DNA from: DATBRC01 sp036560485
GTDB lineage: Bacteria; Pseudomonadota; Gammaproteobacteria; Burkholderiales; Burkholderiaceae_D
Reading direction: 5' to 3'
DNA length: 64,000 nucleotides
Assembly (NCBI GenBank): GCA_036560485.1
Contig: DATBRC010000014.1
Coordinates: forward strand, 1 to 64,000
How positions within the stretch are numbered: the stretch's first letter is position 1; each line of letters opens with the position of its first letter. The translations under genes were made by a program, and so were the position numbers. This document shows positions 8,354-17,950 of this stretch, one piece after another. The notes beneath the pieces were generated by a model. It saw only the letters and a list, made by a program, of their open reading frames with translations. It ran no database searches and was not told where the DNA came from.

Positions 8354-9157
8354 TTATTTCCTGAAAAAATCTTGCAATATCCGATTAAATTCCTCAGGCT
8401 TCTCATGCATGAGAATATGCGCGGTCTTCTCAAGTATTGCCAATTGACCGTTATTGCCCAATCCGGACATCAAGGTATGCGCATTTTGAATCGGCCACAC
8501 CAAATCGTCACGACCATGAATGACCAGCGTTGGAACTGTAATTTGCTTTAGCCATTGATAGTAGGGCTTGGGATCGGCACATGCAGCAAGCTGTGCCAAA
8601 TACGCATGCGGCGGTTGCGGATCAGGACTCATGCTGATGATTGTCTTTCTGAATTCAGGATGCGCAGCGATAAATTCAGGATGATAAAAAATCTCGATAA
8701 AAGTATCGAGTTTTTGCGACGGTGTCGCACCTGGGTTCGACACCTTCTTCTGCACACTCAAGGGCGCCAACATGATATGCGGATCAGCCAGTGAAACGCC
8801 GGTACATGCCAGCACCAGTTTTTTGACCCGTTTTGGGTAGTAATGAATAAATGCTTGCGCAATGATGCCGCCCATTGATGCACCAACCAAGATCACGGGT
8901 TCATTTACACCCAGATGATCCAGCAGCTCTTCAACATCTCTTGCAAAACGGTGCATGGTATACAAACCATATGGCTTGTCGCTGCGTCCTGCTCCGCGGT
9001 TATCCAGCGAAATAGTGTGGTAATTTTTTTTGAAGAATTCAGTTTGATATGTCCATAGTTCGGTCCCACCTCCCAGGCCGGGGATAAACAGCACCGGAGC
9101 TCCCTCGCCTTTTGATTCATAGTACAAATTAATTCCGTTGATTTGTGCAATCGGCAT
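8354..9157 (-). CDS. Alpha/beta hydrolase
   Basis: 267 residues of a single alpha/beta-hydrolase domain, without signal peptide. The oxyanion region is FIPGLGGGTELW, the nucleophile Ser94 is in GASMGG, the acid is in GRDDLVWP and the histidine in EKTAHILMHEKP. NRGAGRSDKP is typical of the 3-oxoadipate enol-lactonase/esterase branch, but substrate cannot be assigned. AAGGA sits 9 bases before the ATG. It is divergent from the thiolase operon, with a perfect palindrome between them at 9290-9310, so the two units may share a regulator and the hydrolase may act on a related acyl or ester substrate. Confidence 0.88.
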   Translation of the reverse strand: MPIAQINGINLYYESKGEGAPVLFIPGLGGGTELWTYQTEFFKKNYHTISLDNRGAGRSDKPYGLYTMHRFARDVEELLDHLGVNEPVILVGASMGGIIAQAFIHYYPKRVKKLVLACTGVSLADPHIMLAPLSVQKKVSNPGATPSQKLDTFIEIFYHPEFIAAHPEFRKTIISMSPDPQPPHAYLAQLAACADPKPYYQWLKQITVPTLVIHGRDDLVWPIQNAHTLMSGLGNNGQLAILEKTAHILMHEKPEEFNRILQDFFRK

Positions 9158-9289
9158 CCAAACGTCCTTTTATTAAAAATCTCATGTTGAAATGTAAAAT
9201 CATTTTCATTATTGCGAAATCTGATTTCACAGTGTGCATACGCAGCAGAAAAACATTGTGCAAGTAACAAATTTTGCAATCTCATCACA

Positions 9290-9310
9290 GGTAAAAGTAC
9301 TTGTTTTACC
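9290..9310. promoter_or_regulatory. Palindromic operator candidate between hydrolase and thiolase operon
   Basis: GGTAAAA-GTACTTG-TTTTACC: perfect 7-base arms around a 7-base centre, in the 374-bp gap between two divergent units. The size and symmetry fit a dimeric regulator such as TetR or FadR type, but no regulator gene lies next to it. Confidence 0.4.
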
Positions 9311-9531
9311 CTTCTAACCGCACTGCAGCATGCGCATCCGATATAATGAGAAACTATCAAATGCATGCATGTATGACGAGGTAAATCATACGACGCTTCG
9401 TGTCCTGTTTTGATATCTGCCATTTTAGACGTTTGGCAGATAGATGGTTTGAAGTACAAGGGGGCAGACCAGTGTGGTTCGTTTGGTCTTATTCAGAGCC
9501 ATTCAAATGGCTAAATTAAGGGAAATTTATC

Positions 9532-10773
9532 ATGAGTAAAGCAAGCATTATTGGGGCATACAACACCGAATTTGGTGCGTTCATCAAGAAGGACAAAGCC
9601 ACTGGGCTGATCACCGACACCAAGAGTTACTACGATCTGTTGATCGAGGCCGGTCGCGGCGCCATCCTTGATGCAGGTCTCGATCCAAAAGACATCGACG
9701 CTGTTTATGTCGGTTCATGCTCACCTGGCTCCTTCATCAATCAGGAACACGTTGCTCCGCTTGCTGCTGAAATCGATCCTGCATTGCGCTTCAAGCCGAT
9801 GACCCGTACCGAAGATGCATGCGCTTCTTCTTCCGTCGCACTGTATGACGCGATCTACGCAATCGAAGCCGGCCGTTACAAAAACGTATTGGTGATTGGC
9901 GTCGAGAAAATGAACTTGCTGCCTACACCGCAAATGACCCACGTGCTGGCATGCTCGTCACACTGGCCGAGCGAAGGTTCCAAAGGCTGGTCGTTCCCGA
10001 TGCTGTTTGCAGCATATGCAAAAGGCTATCAAGCGCATTACAAACTGACCAATGAAGAATTGGAAAAAATGCTGTGGACAGCAGGTGCACTGTGCTACAA
10101 GAACGGCGCGGAAAATCCACTGGCGCACGTCAAGAACGGCCCATCAACAGTTGAAGCCATCATGAAGCTCAATGAGCTCGATGAAAAAGGCAAATGCAAA
10201 AACGTGATGATCGCTCCTCCGCTGCGTTTGCATGATTGCTCATTGGTGACAGACGGCGCAGCAGCGCTTGTCATCACACAAACCGCCAATGTCAGCAACA
10301 AGAAACGCGCAGTTGAAATCGCCGGCATCGGCCACTCGACAGAGCGCCTCGCAGAAAACGTGCGTCCGAACATGCACGAATTGATGGCTGGTAAAGACGC
10401 GGTTGCCAAAGCGTACAAAGAAGCCGGCATCAAAGCAGAAGACGTCGGCTTTGCTGAAGTTCACGACTGCTTCACCATCAACCAGATTCTGTCGACCGAA
10501 GCGCTTGGCCTGTCCAAAGATGGCCGCGGTGGTTTCGATTACCTCGATGGCCGCTTCACACGCGACGACAAGGTTGCCGTCAACCTGTCCGGCGGTTTGA
10601 AATCCAAAGGTCATCCAGTCGGCGCAACCGGCGCATCGATGCATGCTCTCGCATACAAGCAAATCATCGGCGAAGCGATCGGCGTCAAAGCGAAGAACAA
10701 TGACATCGGCGTGGTATTCAACGTTGGCGGTTCTGCGGTGACCAACTGCGTGACCGTGTTGAGAAAACTCTAA
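9532..10773 (+). CDS. SCP-x-type thiolase (acetyl-CoA acetyltransferase family)
   Basis: 413 residues. The nucleophilic cysteine is Cys97 in EDACASSSVAL, the HDCF box is at 311-314 and the catalytic histidine is His361 in GHPVGATG. The canonical C-terminal CxG motif is replaced by VGGSAVTNC, as in SCP-x/SCP2-type thiolases. Such enzymes cleave or form 3-oxoacyl-CoA. The order thiolase, small protein, SDR recalls units in which an SDR oxidises a hydroxyacyl-CoA and the thiolase cleaves the product, but no DUF35 partner is present here. AAGGGA lies 8 bases before the ATG. First gene of a three-gene operon; substrate unknown. Confidence 0.88.
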   Translation: MSKASIIGAYNTEFGAFIKKDKATGLITDTKSYYDLLIEAGRGAILDAGLDPKDIDAVYVGSCSPGSFINQEHVAPLAAEIDPALRFKPMTRTEDACASSSVALYDAIYAIEAGRYKNVLVIGVEKMNLLPTPQMTHVLACSSHWPSEGSKGWSFPMLFAAYAKGYQAHYKLTNEELEKMLWTAGALCYKNGAENPLAHVKNGPSTVEAIMKLNELDEKGKCKNVMIAPPLRLHDCSLVTDGAAALVITQTANVSNKKRAVEIAGIGHSTERLAENVRPNMHELMAGKDAVAKAYKEAGIKAEDVGFAEVHDCFTINQILSTEALGLSKDGRGGFDYLDGRFTRDDKVAVNLSGGLKSKGHPVGATGASMHALAYKQIIGEAIGVKAKNNDIGVVFNVGGSAVTNCVTVLRKL

Positions 10774-10805
10774 GTGATAGCCTTTAATTCAGAAAAGAGA
10801 TCATC

Positions 10806-11129
10806 ATGAAAAGTTTTAGCTACAACGACCTCATTTTTTCAATCGAAAAATCGGGCAATGGTTGGGACATCACCTATAAGGCAACGCCATCGGCCACACC
10901 AGCGTTTGCCGGAACCGGTTTATTCCAAGGCGTAGCCGAAGGTGAAGTCGAGGCAAAAGCCAAGGCTCTCGTCAAATCAATTTTCCCTGTCGGGATCAAG
11001 ATTATCGGACCTGATACTGCGCATCCAACCATGATCGGCGATATGAAACTGGTTGGGCCGGACGTCACACATCCCAACTTCATTTACTGGAACAAGGACA
11101 GCACATCGCCTCCTAAAGTCCTGGGATAA
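10806..11129 (+). CDS. Conserved operon protein, 107 aa, unknown
   Basis: Lies 32 bp after the thiolase with its own site (GAAAAGAGATC). No signal peptide or membrane segment. The C-terminal half contains an internal near-repeat: IIGPDTAHPTMIGDMK, then LVGPDVTHPNFIYW. I recognise no family. Because it sits between a thiolase and an SDR with short gaps, it may be a subunit or carrier-like partner of the thiolase. Its sequence lacks the four cysteines of the DUF35 zinc ribbon usually paired with SCP-x thiolases. Confidence 0.75.
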   Translation: MKSFSYNDLIFSIEKSGNGWDITYKATPSATPAFAGTGLFQGVAEGEVEAKAKALVKSIFPVGIKIIGPDTAHPTMIGDMKLVGPDVTHPNFIYWNKDSTSPPKVLG

Positions 11130-11142
11130 ACAAACAATTGAA

Positions 11143-11171
11143 GGTATTCAACTCTCGATATTTTGAATACC
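11143..11171 (+). other. Intra-operon hairpin
   Basis: GGTATTCAA / TTGAATACC, a perfect 9-bp stem with an 11-base loop, lies between the 107-aa gene and the SDR. It is not followed by a T run, so it is more likely an mRNA-stability or attenuation element than a terminator. Confidence 0.45.
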
Positions 11172-11200
11172 AGCTCGAACACTTATAGAGGGGAATAGTA

Positions 11201-11995
11201 ATGGAAATCAAAGATAGCGTTGCCGTCATCACAGGCGGTGGTAATGGAATCGGCGAAGCCGTAGCAAAATATTTGGTCAAGCAAGGCGCCAAAGTTGCGC
11301 TGGTTGACATGGCACAGAAAAACCTTGACCGCGTCGTCAAGGAAATCAAGGAAATGGGCGGCGAAGCAATCGGCATTCAGGCCAACGTTTCCAGCGAAGC
11401 AGAAACTGCGAAATTCGTGCAAGCGACGATCGCTGCTTTCGGCAAGATCAACATCACTGTTTGCTGCGCCGGCATCATCCGCGACGGCACCATGCTGTCG
11501 CTCGACAAAGAGACTGGTAAAGTTAATCGCAAGATGGGCCTCGACAAATGGCAGCCTGTTATCGACGTCAACCTGACAGGCACCTTCCTGACCGTGCGCG
11601 ATACTGCAGAAGCAATGGTCAACGGTGGATGGCCTGGCTTGCTGGTCGTGATCTCTTCCGTCAACAAAGTTGGTCAAGTCGGCCAGCTCAATTACTCGTC
11701 AGCTAAAGTCGCTGATGCGTTGTTGCCGAAGATCGTGATCGGTGAATTCCAGATGCGCGGCATCAAGAACATTCGTTGCGTCGGTATCGCTCCAGGCTAT
11801 ACCGCGACACCAATGTTGACCGGCATGAACCAGGATGCATTGAAAGCATTGTTGAACGACGTGCATCTGGGCCGCTTGATCGAGCCGGAAGAGATTGCAC
11901 GCATGATCGGCCATTGCGTCGAGAATGAAGCACTGAACGCAACCACCATCGAAATTACCGGTGGCTTGTGCTACCCAGGTGCTGTCGCAAAATAA
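11201..11995 (+). CDS. Short-chain dehydrogenase/reductase
   Basis: 264 residues. Classical SDR: cofactor loop TGGGNGIG (11-18), Asp37 after the second strand (favouring NAD over NADP), CAGI (90-93), catalytic Asn125, Ser153/154, Tyr166 and Lys170 in YSSAK. There is an insertion around 97-117 (GTMLSLDKETGKVNRKMGL) before the active-site helix, unusual for FabG-type reductases and perhaps shaping a pocket for a larger acyl-CoA. GAGGGG lies about 7 bases before the ATG. Last gene of the thiolase operon, followed by a terminator; it probably oxidises the 3-hydroxyacyl-CoA that the thiolase then cleaves (inference). Confidence 0.88.
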   Translation: MEIKDSVAVITGGGNGIGEAVAKYLVKQGAKVALVDMAQKNLDRVVKEIKEMGGEAIGIQANVSSEAETAKFVQATIAAFGKINITVCCAGIIRDGTMLSLDKETGKVNRKMGLDKWQPVIDVNLTGTFLTVRDTAEAMVNGGWPGLLVVISSVNKVGQVGQLNYSSAKVADALLPKIVIGEFQMRGIKNIRCVGIAPGYTATPMLTGMNQDALKALLNDVHLGRLIEPEEIARMIGHCVENEALNATTIEITGGLCYPGAVAK

Positions 11996-12021
11996 TTCAA
12001 CAAAAATTTATTCTTGGATTG

Positions 12022-12052
12022 AAAAAGCCGGGCTGCAAAGTCCGGCTTTTTT
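12022..12052 (+). terminator. Terminator of the thiolase operon
   Basis: AAAAAGCCGG ... CCGGCTTTTTT with A and T runs on both sides of a GC stem. It also faces the convergent esterase gene and may serve both. Confidence 0.8.
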
Positions 12053-12085
12053 ATTGTAGCGACAGCATGCGCGTATCGATTAACG

Positions 12086-12979
12086 TTATCGATTGATTGC
12101 CATCGCGCGTCCGCCATCCGATTTGACGAAGTGTTCAACCTGATCCAGCACAGGCGCCAAGCCACGTAAAGGCCATGCCATCGTTCCAATCAAATTCTCA
12201 TGATTGGTTGAATCAAAATACATCTCCGTTACACCAACGCCAGAAGCTCTCAATTGTTTGGATAAGCCACCTGTATTCCGCACAGGATTGACCAGGTTAT
12301 CCGTAGCAGATGCGATCAATAGCGCCGGCGGTGCTGCAGGCGTTATGTGATTGATAGGCTGGGAATCAACTGGCGTATCCGGATAGAAAAAAATGGGGCG
12401 CGTTGCCTCATTCTTGATCGGAATAAAATCGTAAGGCCCGGCCAGACCAATCCAGCCGCGTAAAGCAGAAGGTGTTTGCTGATACGCAGCCAACCATCGG
12501 CGATCAAGCGCGAGCATGGCCGCGTTATACGCACCGGCACTATGGCCCATCAAATATAGCCGCTTTGGATCGCCGCCGAAATCCTGAACATGGTTCAAAC
12601 TCCATGCGACTGCTTCAGCGCCATCCTCGACAAATGCCGGATAGCGTACTTGTGGATAAAGCCGGTAATCGGCGATAACGGCAACGATGCCGCGCGATGC
12701 CAACGCTTCGCCAACAAATTTATAATCCTGACGTTTTCCACTGCTCCAGTTGCCACCATAGAAAAAGACAACGACGGGTGCACCGCCCTGCCTGCCTCGT
12801 GGCACATACACATCCAGTTTTTGCCGGGCGTCAGCGCCATATGCAATATCTTCCGTTTTGATATAGGAAGCGTCCGATGTGAGCGCATTGATTACCATCA
12901 ACGGCGAAGATATGGTCGTCACAACCAGCATCAACACAGCAGCGGATAGAATCAAAAAGGTTTTTGCAATCATCGTCAT
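12086..12979 (-). CDS. Exported alpha/beta-hydrolase esterase (BD-FAE/HSL-like)
   Basis: 297 residues. An N-terminal hydrophobic segment (about 4-31) is a signal anchor or uncleaved signal peptide. The catalytic domain has VVVFFYGGNWSSGKR (an HGG-like oxyanion hole with Tyr in place of His), Ser147 in GHSAGA, and a late Asp and His in SATDNLVNPV and STNHENLI. This is the pattern of carboxylesterases related to hormone-sensitive lipase and to bifunctional feruloyl/acetyl esterases. Expected to act at the periplasmic face of the membrane. No ribosome site is clear; ATG 12973 is an alternative start. Confidence 0.85.
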   Translation of the reverse strand: MTMIAKTFLILSAAVLMLVVTTISSPLMVINALTSDASYIKTEDIAYGADARQKLDVYVPRGRQGGAPVVVFFYGGNWSSGKRQDYKFVGEALASRGIVAVIADYRLYPQVRYPAFVEDGAEAVAWSLNHVQDFGGDPKRLYLMGHSAGAYNAAMLALDRRWLAAYQQTPSALRGWIGLAGPYDFIPIKNEATRPIFFYPDTPVDSQPINHITPAAPPALLIASATDNLVNPVRNTGGLSKQLRASGVGVTEMYFDSTNHENLIGTMAWPLRGLAPVLDQVEHFVKSDGGRAMAINR

Positions 12980-13026
12980 ATTGAATGTACGTCAGGATCC
13001 GCAATCCGGATTCAACTTTCGCGCTT

Positions 13027-13596
13027 TTACTTTGCCTCTATGTTGCCGTCTTCTAGAGCGGTTTCCTCAGCGCGTATTCTGCCGGCTGCAATTTGCAGTG
13101 CTCTCAATGACTCGATCAATGCCGTCGAAATTTCCGGATGAGAAACGATACCATGCTCATCGAGACGCGAGCCGCGTAGCGGCACCGTGATTGACGCCTC
13201 CTCCACAATACGCGCGGACATGACTGTGATGATTTCTTTCAGCGATGCGGGCGCATGCATCGACACCGGCGAAGCATTCAACAATGCCACCGGCTTGTTC
13301 ACGAACGATTCATTACCGACCATCCAGTCCAGTGCATTTTTTAAAACGCCGGTGATTCCGTGCGCATATTCAGGACTGGCGATCAACACAGCATCGGCTG
13401 CAATAATTTTGCTGCGGAAGTCGACAACGGCAGCGGGTTCAGTTGCTTCTATATCCGGATTGAACAACGGCAGATTACCAAGTCCTTGGTATAGCTCTAC
13501 GTGGATATCAGGCGGCGCCAATCTTGCCACTGCACGCAGCAACGCTGAATTGATCGATGCTGCACGCAGACTACCCGATATCGCAAGAATCTTCAT
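13027..13596 (-). CDS. NADPH-dependent FMN reductase family protein
   Basis: 189 residues of a flavodoxin-like fold: ISGSLRAASINSALLR (phosphate-binding loop of FMN) at 5-20 and SPEYAHGITGVLKNALDW at about 74-91, the signature of the NADPH:FMN reductase/ChrR-YieF group. These soluble enzymes reduce FMN, quinones, chromate or azo compounds. GGAG lies 10 bases before the ATG. It is the last gene downstream of the RND operon on the same strand (33-bp gap), so it may be co-transcribed and contribute to redox defence alongside efflux. Confidence 0.88.
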   Translation of the reverse strand: MKILAISGSLRAASINSALLRAVARLAPPDIHVELYQGLGNLPLFNPDIEATEPAAVVDFRSKIIAADAVLIASPEYAHGITGVLKNALDWMVGNESFVNKPVALLNASPVSMHAPASLKEIITVMSARIVEEASITVPLRGSRLDEHGIVSHPEISTALIESLRALQIAAGRIRAEETALEDGNIEAK

Positions 13597-13629
13597 TTCC
13601 GGAACTGCTCCATCGACAAATAACCGATG

Positions 13630-16600
13630 CTACGATAGTTGTTCGTCTGCAGCGAAAGGTTCCGTTTCAATTGTTTCAGCCTTGTGTTCCGCTGCCAGAA
13701 ACATATACATCGCAGGAACCAGGAACAACGTGAACAAGGTGCCGATTGACAGTCCTGTGAAAATGACCAATCCCATTGCATGACGCCCTGCGGCACCTGC
13801 GCCAGACGCAATCACCAGCGGCACCACACCAAATACCATCGCCGCAGTAGTCATCAGGATCGGACGCAGACGTGTGCCTGCTGCAATCTCGATTGCTTCA
13901 CGCTTGGTATGGCCGGATTTCTGTGCATGGTTGGCAAATTCAACAATCAGAATACCGTGTTTGCTGATCAAACCCATCAACGTCACCAATCCCACTTCGG
14001 TATAAATGTTGAGCGAGGCAAAACCGAGGAAGATAAAAATCGTTGCGCCAAATAACGCCAACGGCACCGATACCAGAATCACAATCGGATCGCGGAAACT
14101 TTCAAACTGTGCCGAGAGTGCAAGAAAAACGATGATGACAGCCAGCAGAAACGTCACCAGAAAGCCGCCAGACTCTTGCATGAACTGACGCGATTGCCCG
14201 GAATAATCAACCGAATAACCGCTCGGTGCAACTTCCTTCACCGTATCGCGCATGAATTGCAGAATTTCGCCTTGCGACGAACCGGACACACCCATAATCG
14301 TGACCGAATTCAATTGCTGAAAACGGTTGATCGATTCCGGCACCACGCTGTAATTGATATGCGCGACGGTGCTGGCCGGAATCATGCTGCCGTTCGGTGT
14401 CTTGATATTGAAATTCAATATTTCAGCTGGATTCAATCGGTCGACTTGCAGCACTTGCGGGATCACTTTGTAAGAACGTCCGGCAATCGAAAAATAATTC
14501 ACATAACCGCCGCTGAGGGCGCTGCTCAACGCACTGCCGACCTCTTGCTGCGTCATGCCTAACGTAGCGATCTGGTCGCGGTCCACCACGACAGTTGCTT
14601 GCGGCTTGTCGACTTTCAGATCAGCATCGACAAAATAAAATTTGCCGGAAGCACGCACCTTTTCCATCACCTTCTCGGTGACTGCATTCAGATTTTCAAA
14701 CGGCTCGGTTGTCGTGATCAAAAACTGCACCGGCAATCCGGACGCACCAGGCAATGCTGGAAACTGGAAAGCGGCAACTCGTCCACCGGCGATCGTATTC
14801 CATTGCTGCTGCAAATCCTGCTGAATCTGTTTGGCGCTGCGCGTGCGCTGATCCCAGTCTTTCAACAACACTCCACCGATACCGGAATTGATCGTCGGCA
14901 CGCCGGTAATCTGGAACATCTGTTTGTACTCTGGCGTTGCTCTGGCAATCTTGAACACTTGCTCCGCATAGGTCTGCATCTGATCCGACGTTGCAGTCGG
15001 TGCACCGACTACTTGCGACAAGACGATCCCCTGGTCTTCTTCCGGCGCCAATTCCGACTGCGACATCTTCAGCATCAGTAACCATAAACCAAACAGCAAC
15101 ACGCCCATCACAATCAACACCGGCCACGTATTCAACAAACTATGCAAGGCACGGAGATATCCGCTGTGCACTTTGTCGAACACGCGATCGATCGCTTTCA
15201 CGAAGCGGCCTTCATCCTGTTCCGGCCTGAAGAAACGCGAGCACATCATCGGCGACAAAGTCAGCGCGACAATCCCCGACACGGCAACTGCACCGGCCAG
15301 CGTAAAAGCAAATTCGGTGAAGAGCGCGCCGGTCAACCCACCCTGAAAACCAATCGGCACATACACGGCAATCAGCACCACCGTCATCGCCAGAATCGGA
15401 CTGCCCAGCTCGCGCGCAGCGAGCAACGCCGCTTCCATTGGTGATTTATGTTCTTCCTTCATATGCCGGTCGACATTCTCGACAACGATAATCGCATCAT
15501 CGACCACCAAGCCGATCGCCAGCACGATTGCCAATAGCGTCAACAGGTTGATTGAATAACCAAGCATCAACATGATGAAGAACGTACCGATCAATGACAG
15601 CGGCATCGCAATCACCGGCACAATCACGGCACGGAAGCTGCCGAGGAACAGATAAATCACCACGGTCACGATCAGCAGCGCTTCCACCAAGGTCTTGATC
15701 ACTTCGTAGATCGACGTGTTGATGAAGTCGGTAGAGTCATACACAATCTCGCCGGTCACACCATTCGGCAATTGCTCGCGTATCGGCGGGAATGCGGTAC
15801 GCACGCGCTTGGCGACATCGAGGATATTCGCTTCTGGTGCAACCTTGATACCAATGAACACCGAACGCACGCCGCTGAACGCAACGTTGAAATCGTAGTT
15901 TTCCGAACCGAGCGTGACGGTCGCCACGTCTTCCAGATGCACGATCGCACCGCCGCTCTGTTTGATGGCAAGATGCTTGAACTCACCCACTGAATGTAAA
16001 TCGGTGCCCGCGGTCAACGGCACGGTGACCATCTGTCCTTTGGTGGCACCAAGTGCAGTCAGGAAGTTATTGGCAGACAATGCAGCGCTGACATCTGCTG
16101 CCGTCACACCATACGATGCCATCTTCGATGCATCCAGCCATGCACGCAATGCGAATTGGCGCGCGCCGAGTAATTCAGCCGTTTGCACACCTTCAATCGA
16201 ATCGAGCTTTGGCTTGACCACGCGCAACAGGAAATCCGTTACGTTATTGGTCGGCAGCGTATCGCTGTAAAAGCCGATATACATCGCGTCGGTGGTCTGC
16301 CCGGTCTGCACCGTCAGCACCGGTTGTTGTGCCTGAGCAGGCAATTGATTCTTGACTGTGTTGACCTGCGTATTAATTTCAGTCAATGCACGGTTTGCAT
16401 CGTAATTTAAACGCAATGTTGCGGTGATGGTCGACACACCGCTGCTGCTGGAAGACGACAAGTAATCGATGCCTTGCGCCTGCGCGATGGCGGACTCCAG
16501 CGGTTGTGTAATGAAGCCCGCAACTGTCTGCGCATCGGCGCCATAATAAGTGGTCGACACCGTGACCACGGCATTTTGCGTATGTGGATACTGGTTGATC

Positions 16601-16698
16601 GGCAAACTGAACAATGAGCGCAAGCCAAGCACGACGATCAGCAAACTGACCACCGTGGCCAGTACCGGCCGGCGGATGAAGATATCGGTGAAATTCAT
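13630..16698 (-). CDS. RND multidrug efflux pump, inner-membrane subunit (HAE-1, MexI-like)
   Basis: 1022 residues, full family length. MNFTDIFIRRPVLATVVSLL is the standard start of HAE-1 pumps; the TM4 proton-relay pair is seen in AIGLVVDDAIIVVENVDRHM, and the second half repeats the topology (VGLVTLMGLISKHGILIVEF). The closest style is the MexI/MexW branch. It would take drugs or dyes from the inner membrane or periplasm and pass them to the channel, driven by protons. AGAGG precedes the ATG. It lies 10 bp downstream of the fusion protein gene; substrate range cannot be read from sequence. Confidence 0.95.
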   Translation of the reverse strand: MNFTDIFIRRPVLATVVSLLIVVLGLRSLFSLPINQYPHTQNAVVTVSTTYYGADAQTVAGFITQPLESAIAQAQGIDYLSSSSSSGVSTITATLRLNYDANRALTEINTQVNTVKNQLPAQAQQPVLTVQTGQTTDAMYIGFYSDTLPTNNVTDFLLRVVKPKLDSIEGVQTAELLGARQFALRAWLDASKMASYGVTAADVSAALSANNFLTALGATKGQMVTVPLTAGTDLHSVGEFKHLAIKQSGGAIVHLEDVATVTLGSENYDFNVAFSGVRSVFIGIKVAPEANILDVAKRVRTAFPPIREQLPNGVTGEIVYDSTDFINTSIYEVIKTLVEALLIVTVVIYLFLGSFRAVIVPVIAMPLSLIGTFFIMLMLGYSINLLTLLAIVLAIGLVVDDAIIVVENVDRHMKEEHKSPMEAALLAARELGSPILAMTVVLIAVYVPIGFQGGLTGALFTEFAFTLAGAVAVSGIVALTLSPMMCSRFFRPEQDEGRFVKAIDRVFDKVHSGYLRALHSLLNTWPVLIVMGVLLFGLWLLMLKMSQSELAPEEDQGIVLSQVVGAPTATSDQMQTYAEQVFKIARATPEYKQMFQITGVPTINSGIGGVLLKDWDQRTRSAKQIQQDLQQQWNTIAGGRVAAFQFPALPGASGLPVQFLITTTEPFENLNAVTEKVMEKVRASGKFYFVDADLKVDKPQATVVVDRDQIATLGMTQQEVGSALSSALSGGYVNYFSIAGRSYKVIPQVLQVDRLNPAEILNFNIKTPNGSMIPASTVAHINYSVVPESINRFQQLNSVTIMGVSGSSQGEILQFMRDTVKEVAPSGYSVDYSGQSRQFMQESGGFLVTFLLAVIIVFLALSAQFESFRDPIVILVSVPLALFGATIFIFLGFASLNIYTEVGLVTLMGLISKHGILIVEFANHAQKSGHTKREAIEIAAGTRLRPILMTTAAMVFGVVPLVIASGAGAAGRHAMGLVIFTGLSIGTLFTLFLVPAMYMFLAAEHKAETIETEPFAADEQLS

Positions 16699-16708
16699 TG
16701 CGCGCCTC

Positions 16709-17884
16709 TTAGTGTTCTTGCGGCGTTGGATTGGGGCTATTAGCCGGCTGCACCGTGTTGTCTACTACGGCCGGTGTGCCATTCTTCAGCTTCAACTGAC
16801 CGCTGGTGACAACCAGCTCGCCTGCCGTCAATCCTTTAAGAATCGCAACCTGATCGCCGCGAGTTGCGCCCGTGGTAACGAACACCTGCTGCGCAACAAA
16901 TTGCGGATTACCTTTCTCATCCTTCTTGGCGCTTTTCTCCTGATCCTTGCCCTGTTCCGGCTTCAGCACAAACACTGTCGAGCCGTAAGGATTGTAGGTA
17001 ATCGCCGTTTGCGGCAAGGTCAGGTAACTCTTTTTCTCGCCCATATCCACATTCACATTGGCAAACATGCCTGGCACCAATTGCCGCTTGGCGTTGCCTA
17101 CGGTTGCTTGCACTTGCACATTGCGCGTAGCTGGGTCGATGATTGAATTAATCGCCGTGATTTTTCCCGGGAAACTGATTCCCGCATACGCATCGTTATT
17201 CAAGCTCAATGTTTGTCCGAGAGACAGAGCTGCCAATTGTTTTTGCGGCACGGAGAAATTGACATACATCGGATCGATGGTTTGCAGCGTGACAATCTTG
17301 TCGCCAGGATTCACATATTGGCCGCGATTGAATGCAGAGATCCCGAGTCTGCCTGTGAAAGGCGCACGGATAGTTTTCTTTGCGACGACCGCCTCTTGTT
17401 GTGCGACCAGCGCTTTCCTGCTCTTGAGATCGGCCATGTCGTTATCGACCTGCGCCTGGCTGATGGCTTGCGCTTCCAACTGTGCGCGATCGCGTGCCAG
17501 CACAGTAGCGGACAATTCTGCCGCTGCTTGCAAAGAATGCAGCTGCGCGATATCGGCATCGGCATTGAGCTGCACCAGCACTTCGCCTTGCTTCACATCC
17601 TGACCGGATCTGAAATCAACCTCACGCACCAGGCCGGCAATTTCGCTGGCGACATCAACGCCGCGTATCGCCACCAATGTTCCGACAGCGGAAAGTTGCG
17701 GCTGCCATTCCAGCTCTTCCACCTTCATTGCAGTCACGACTTGCGGTCCAGGTTTGGGCATGCTGGCCATCAACTGCTTGATATGCAGAAAAAATCCACC
17801 AGCCAGCAAGATGACCAATAACAGTACGCATCCGATCATAATCAACATGCGCTTGGTGGTCGGGGACAGCGTGCGTTTATTCAT
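16709..17884 (-). CDS. RND efflux periplasmic fusion protein (MexH-like)
   Basis: 391 residues. An N-terminal membrane anchor (about 13-33) is followed by the hairpin and lipoyl half-motifs (EIAGLVREVDFRSGQDVKQG, then IRAPFTGRLGISAFNRGQYV), a beta-barrel domain and the membrane-proximal domain. It bridges the inner-membrane pump and the outer-membrane channel. The charged KDQEKSAKKDEKG insertion at about residue 315 is unusual for the family. GGAGAAGG lies about 6 bases before the ATG. First gene of the pump operon. Confidence 0.93.
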   Translation of the reverse strand: MNKRTLSPTTKRMLIMIGCVLLLVILLAGGFFLHIKQLMASMPKPGPQVVTAMKVEELEWQPQLSAVGTLVAIRGVDVASEIAGLVREVDFRSGQDVKQGEVLVQLNADADIAQLHSLQAAAELSATVLARDRAQLEAQAISQAQVDNDMADLKSRKALVAQQEAVVAKKTIRAPFTGRLGISAFNRGQYVNPGDKIVTLQTIDPMYVNFSVPQKQLAALSLGQTLSLNNDAYAGISFPGKITAINSIIDPATRNVQVQATVGNAKRQLVPGMFANVNVDMGEKKSYLTLPQTAITYNPYGSTVFVLKPEQGKDQEKSAKKDEKGNPQFVAQQVFVTTGATRGDQVAILKGLTAGELVVTSGQLKLKNGTPAVVDNTVQPANSPNPTPQEH

Positions 17885-17950
17885 AAAACCTTCTCCCTGC
17901 GATTCGACTGCATTAATGATGAAATTCTTTTAGTTAGGGCTACGTATTAG

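Noticed and set aside
13780..17821. Several long antisense frames within the RND pump genes
   Set aside because: They mirror the codon bias of the real genes; no start signals or domain motifs.
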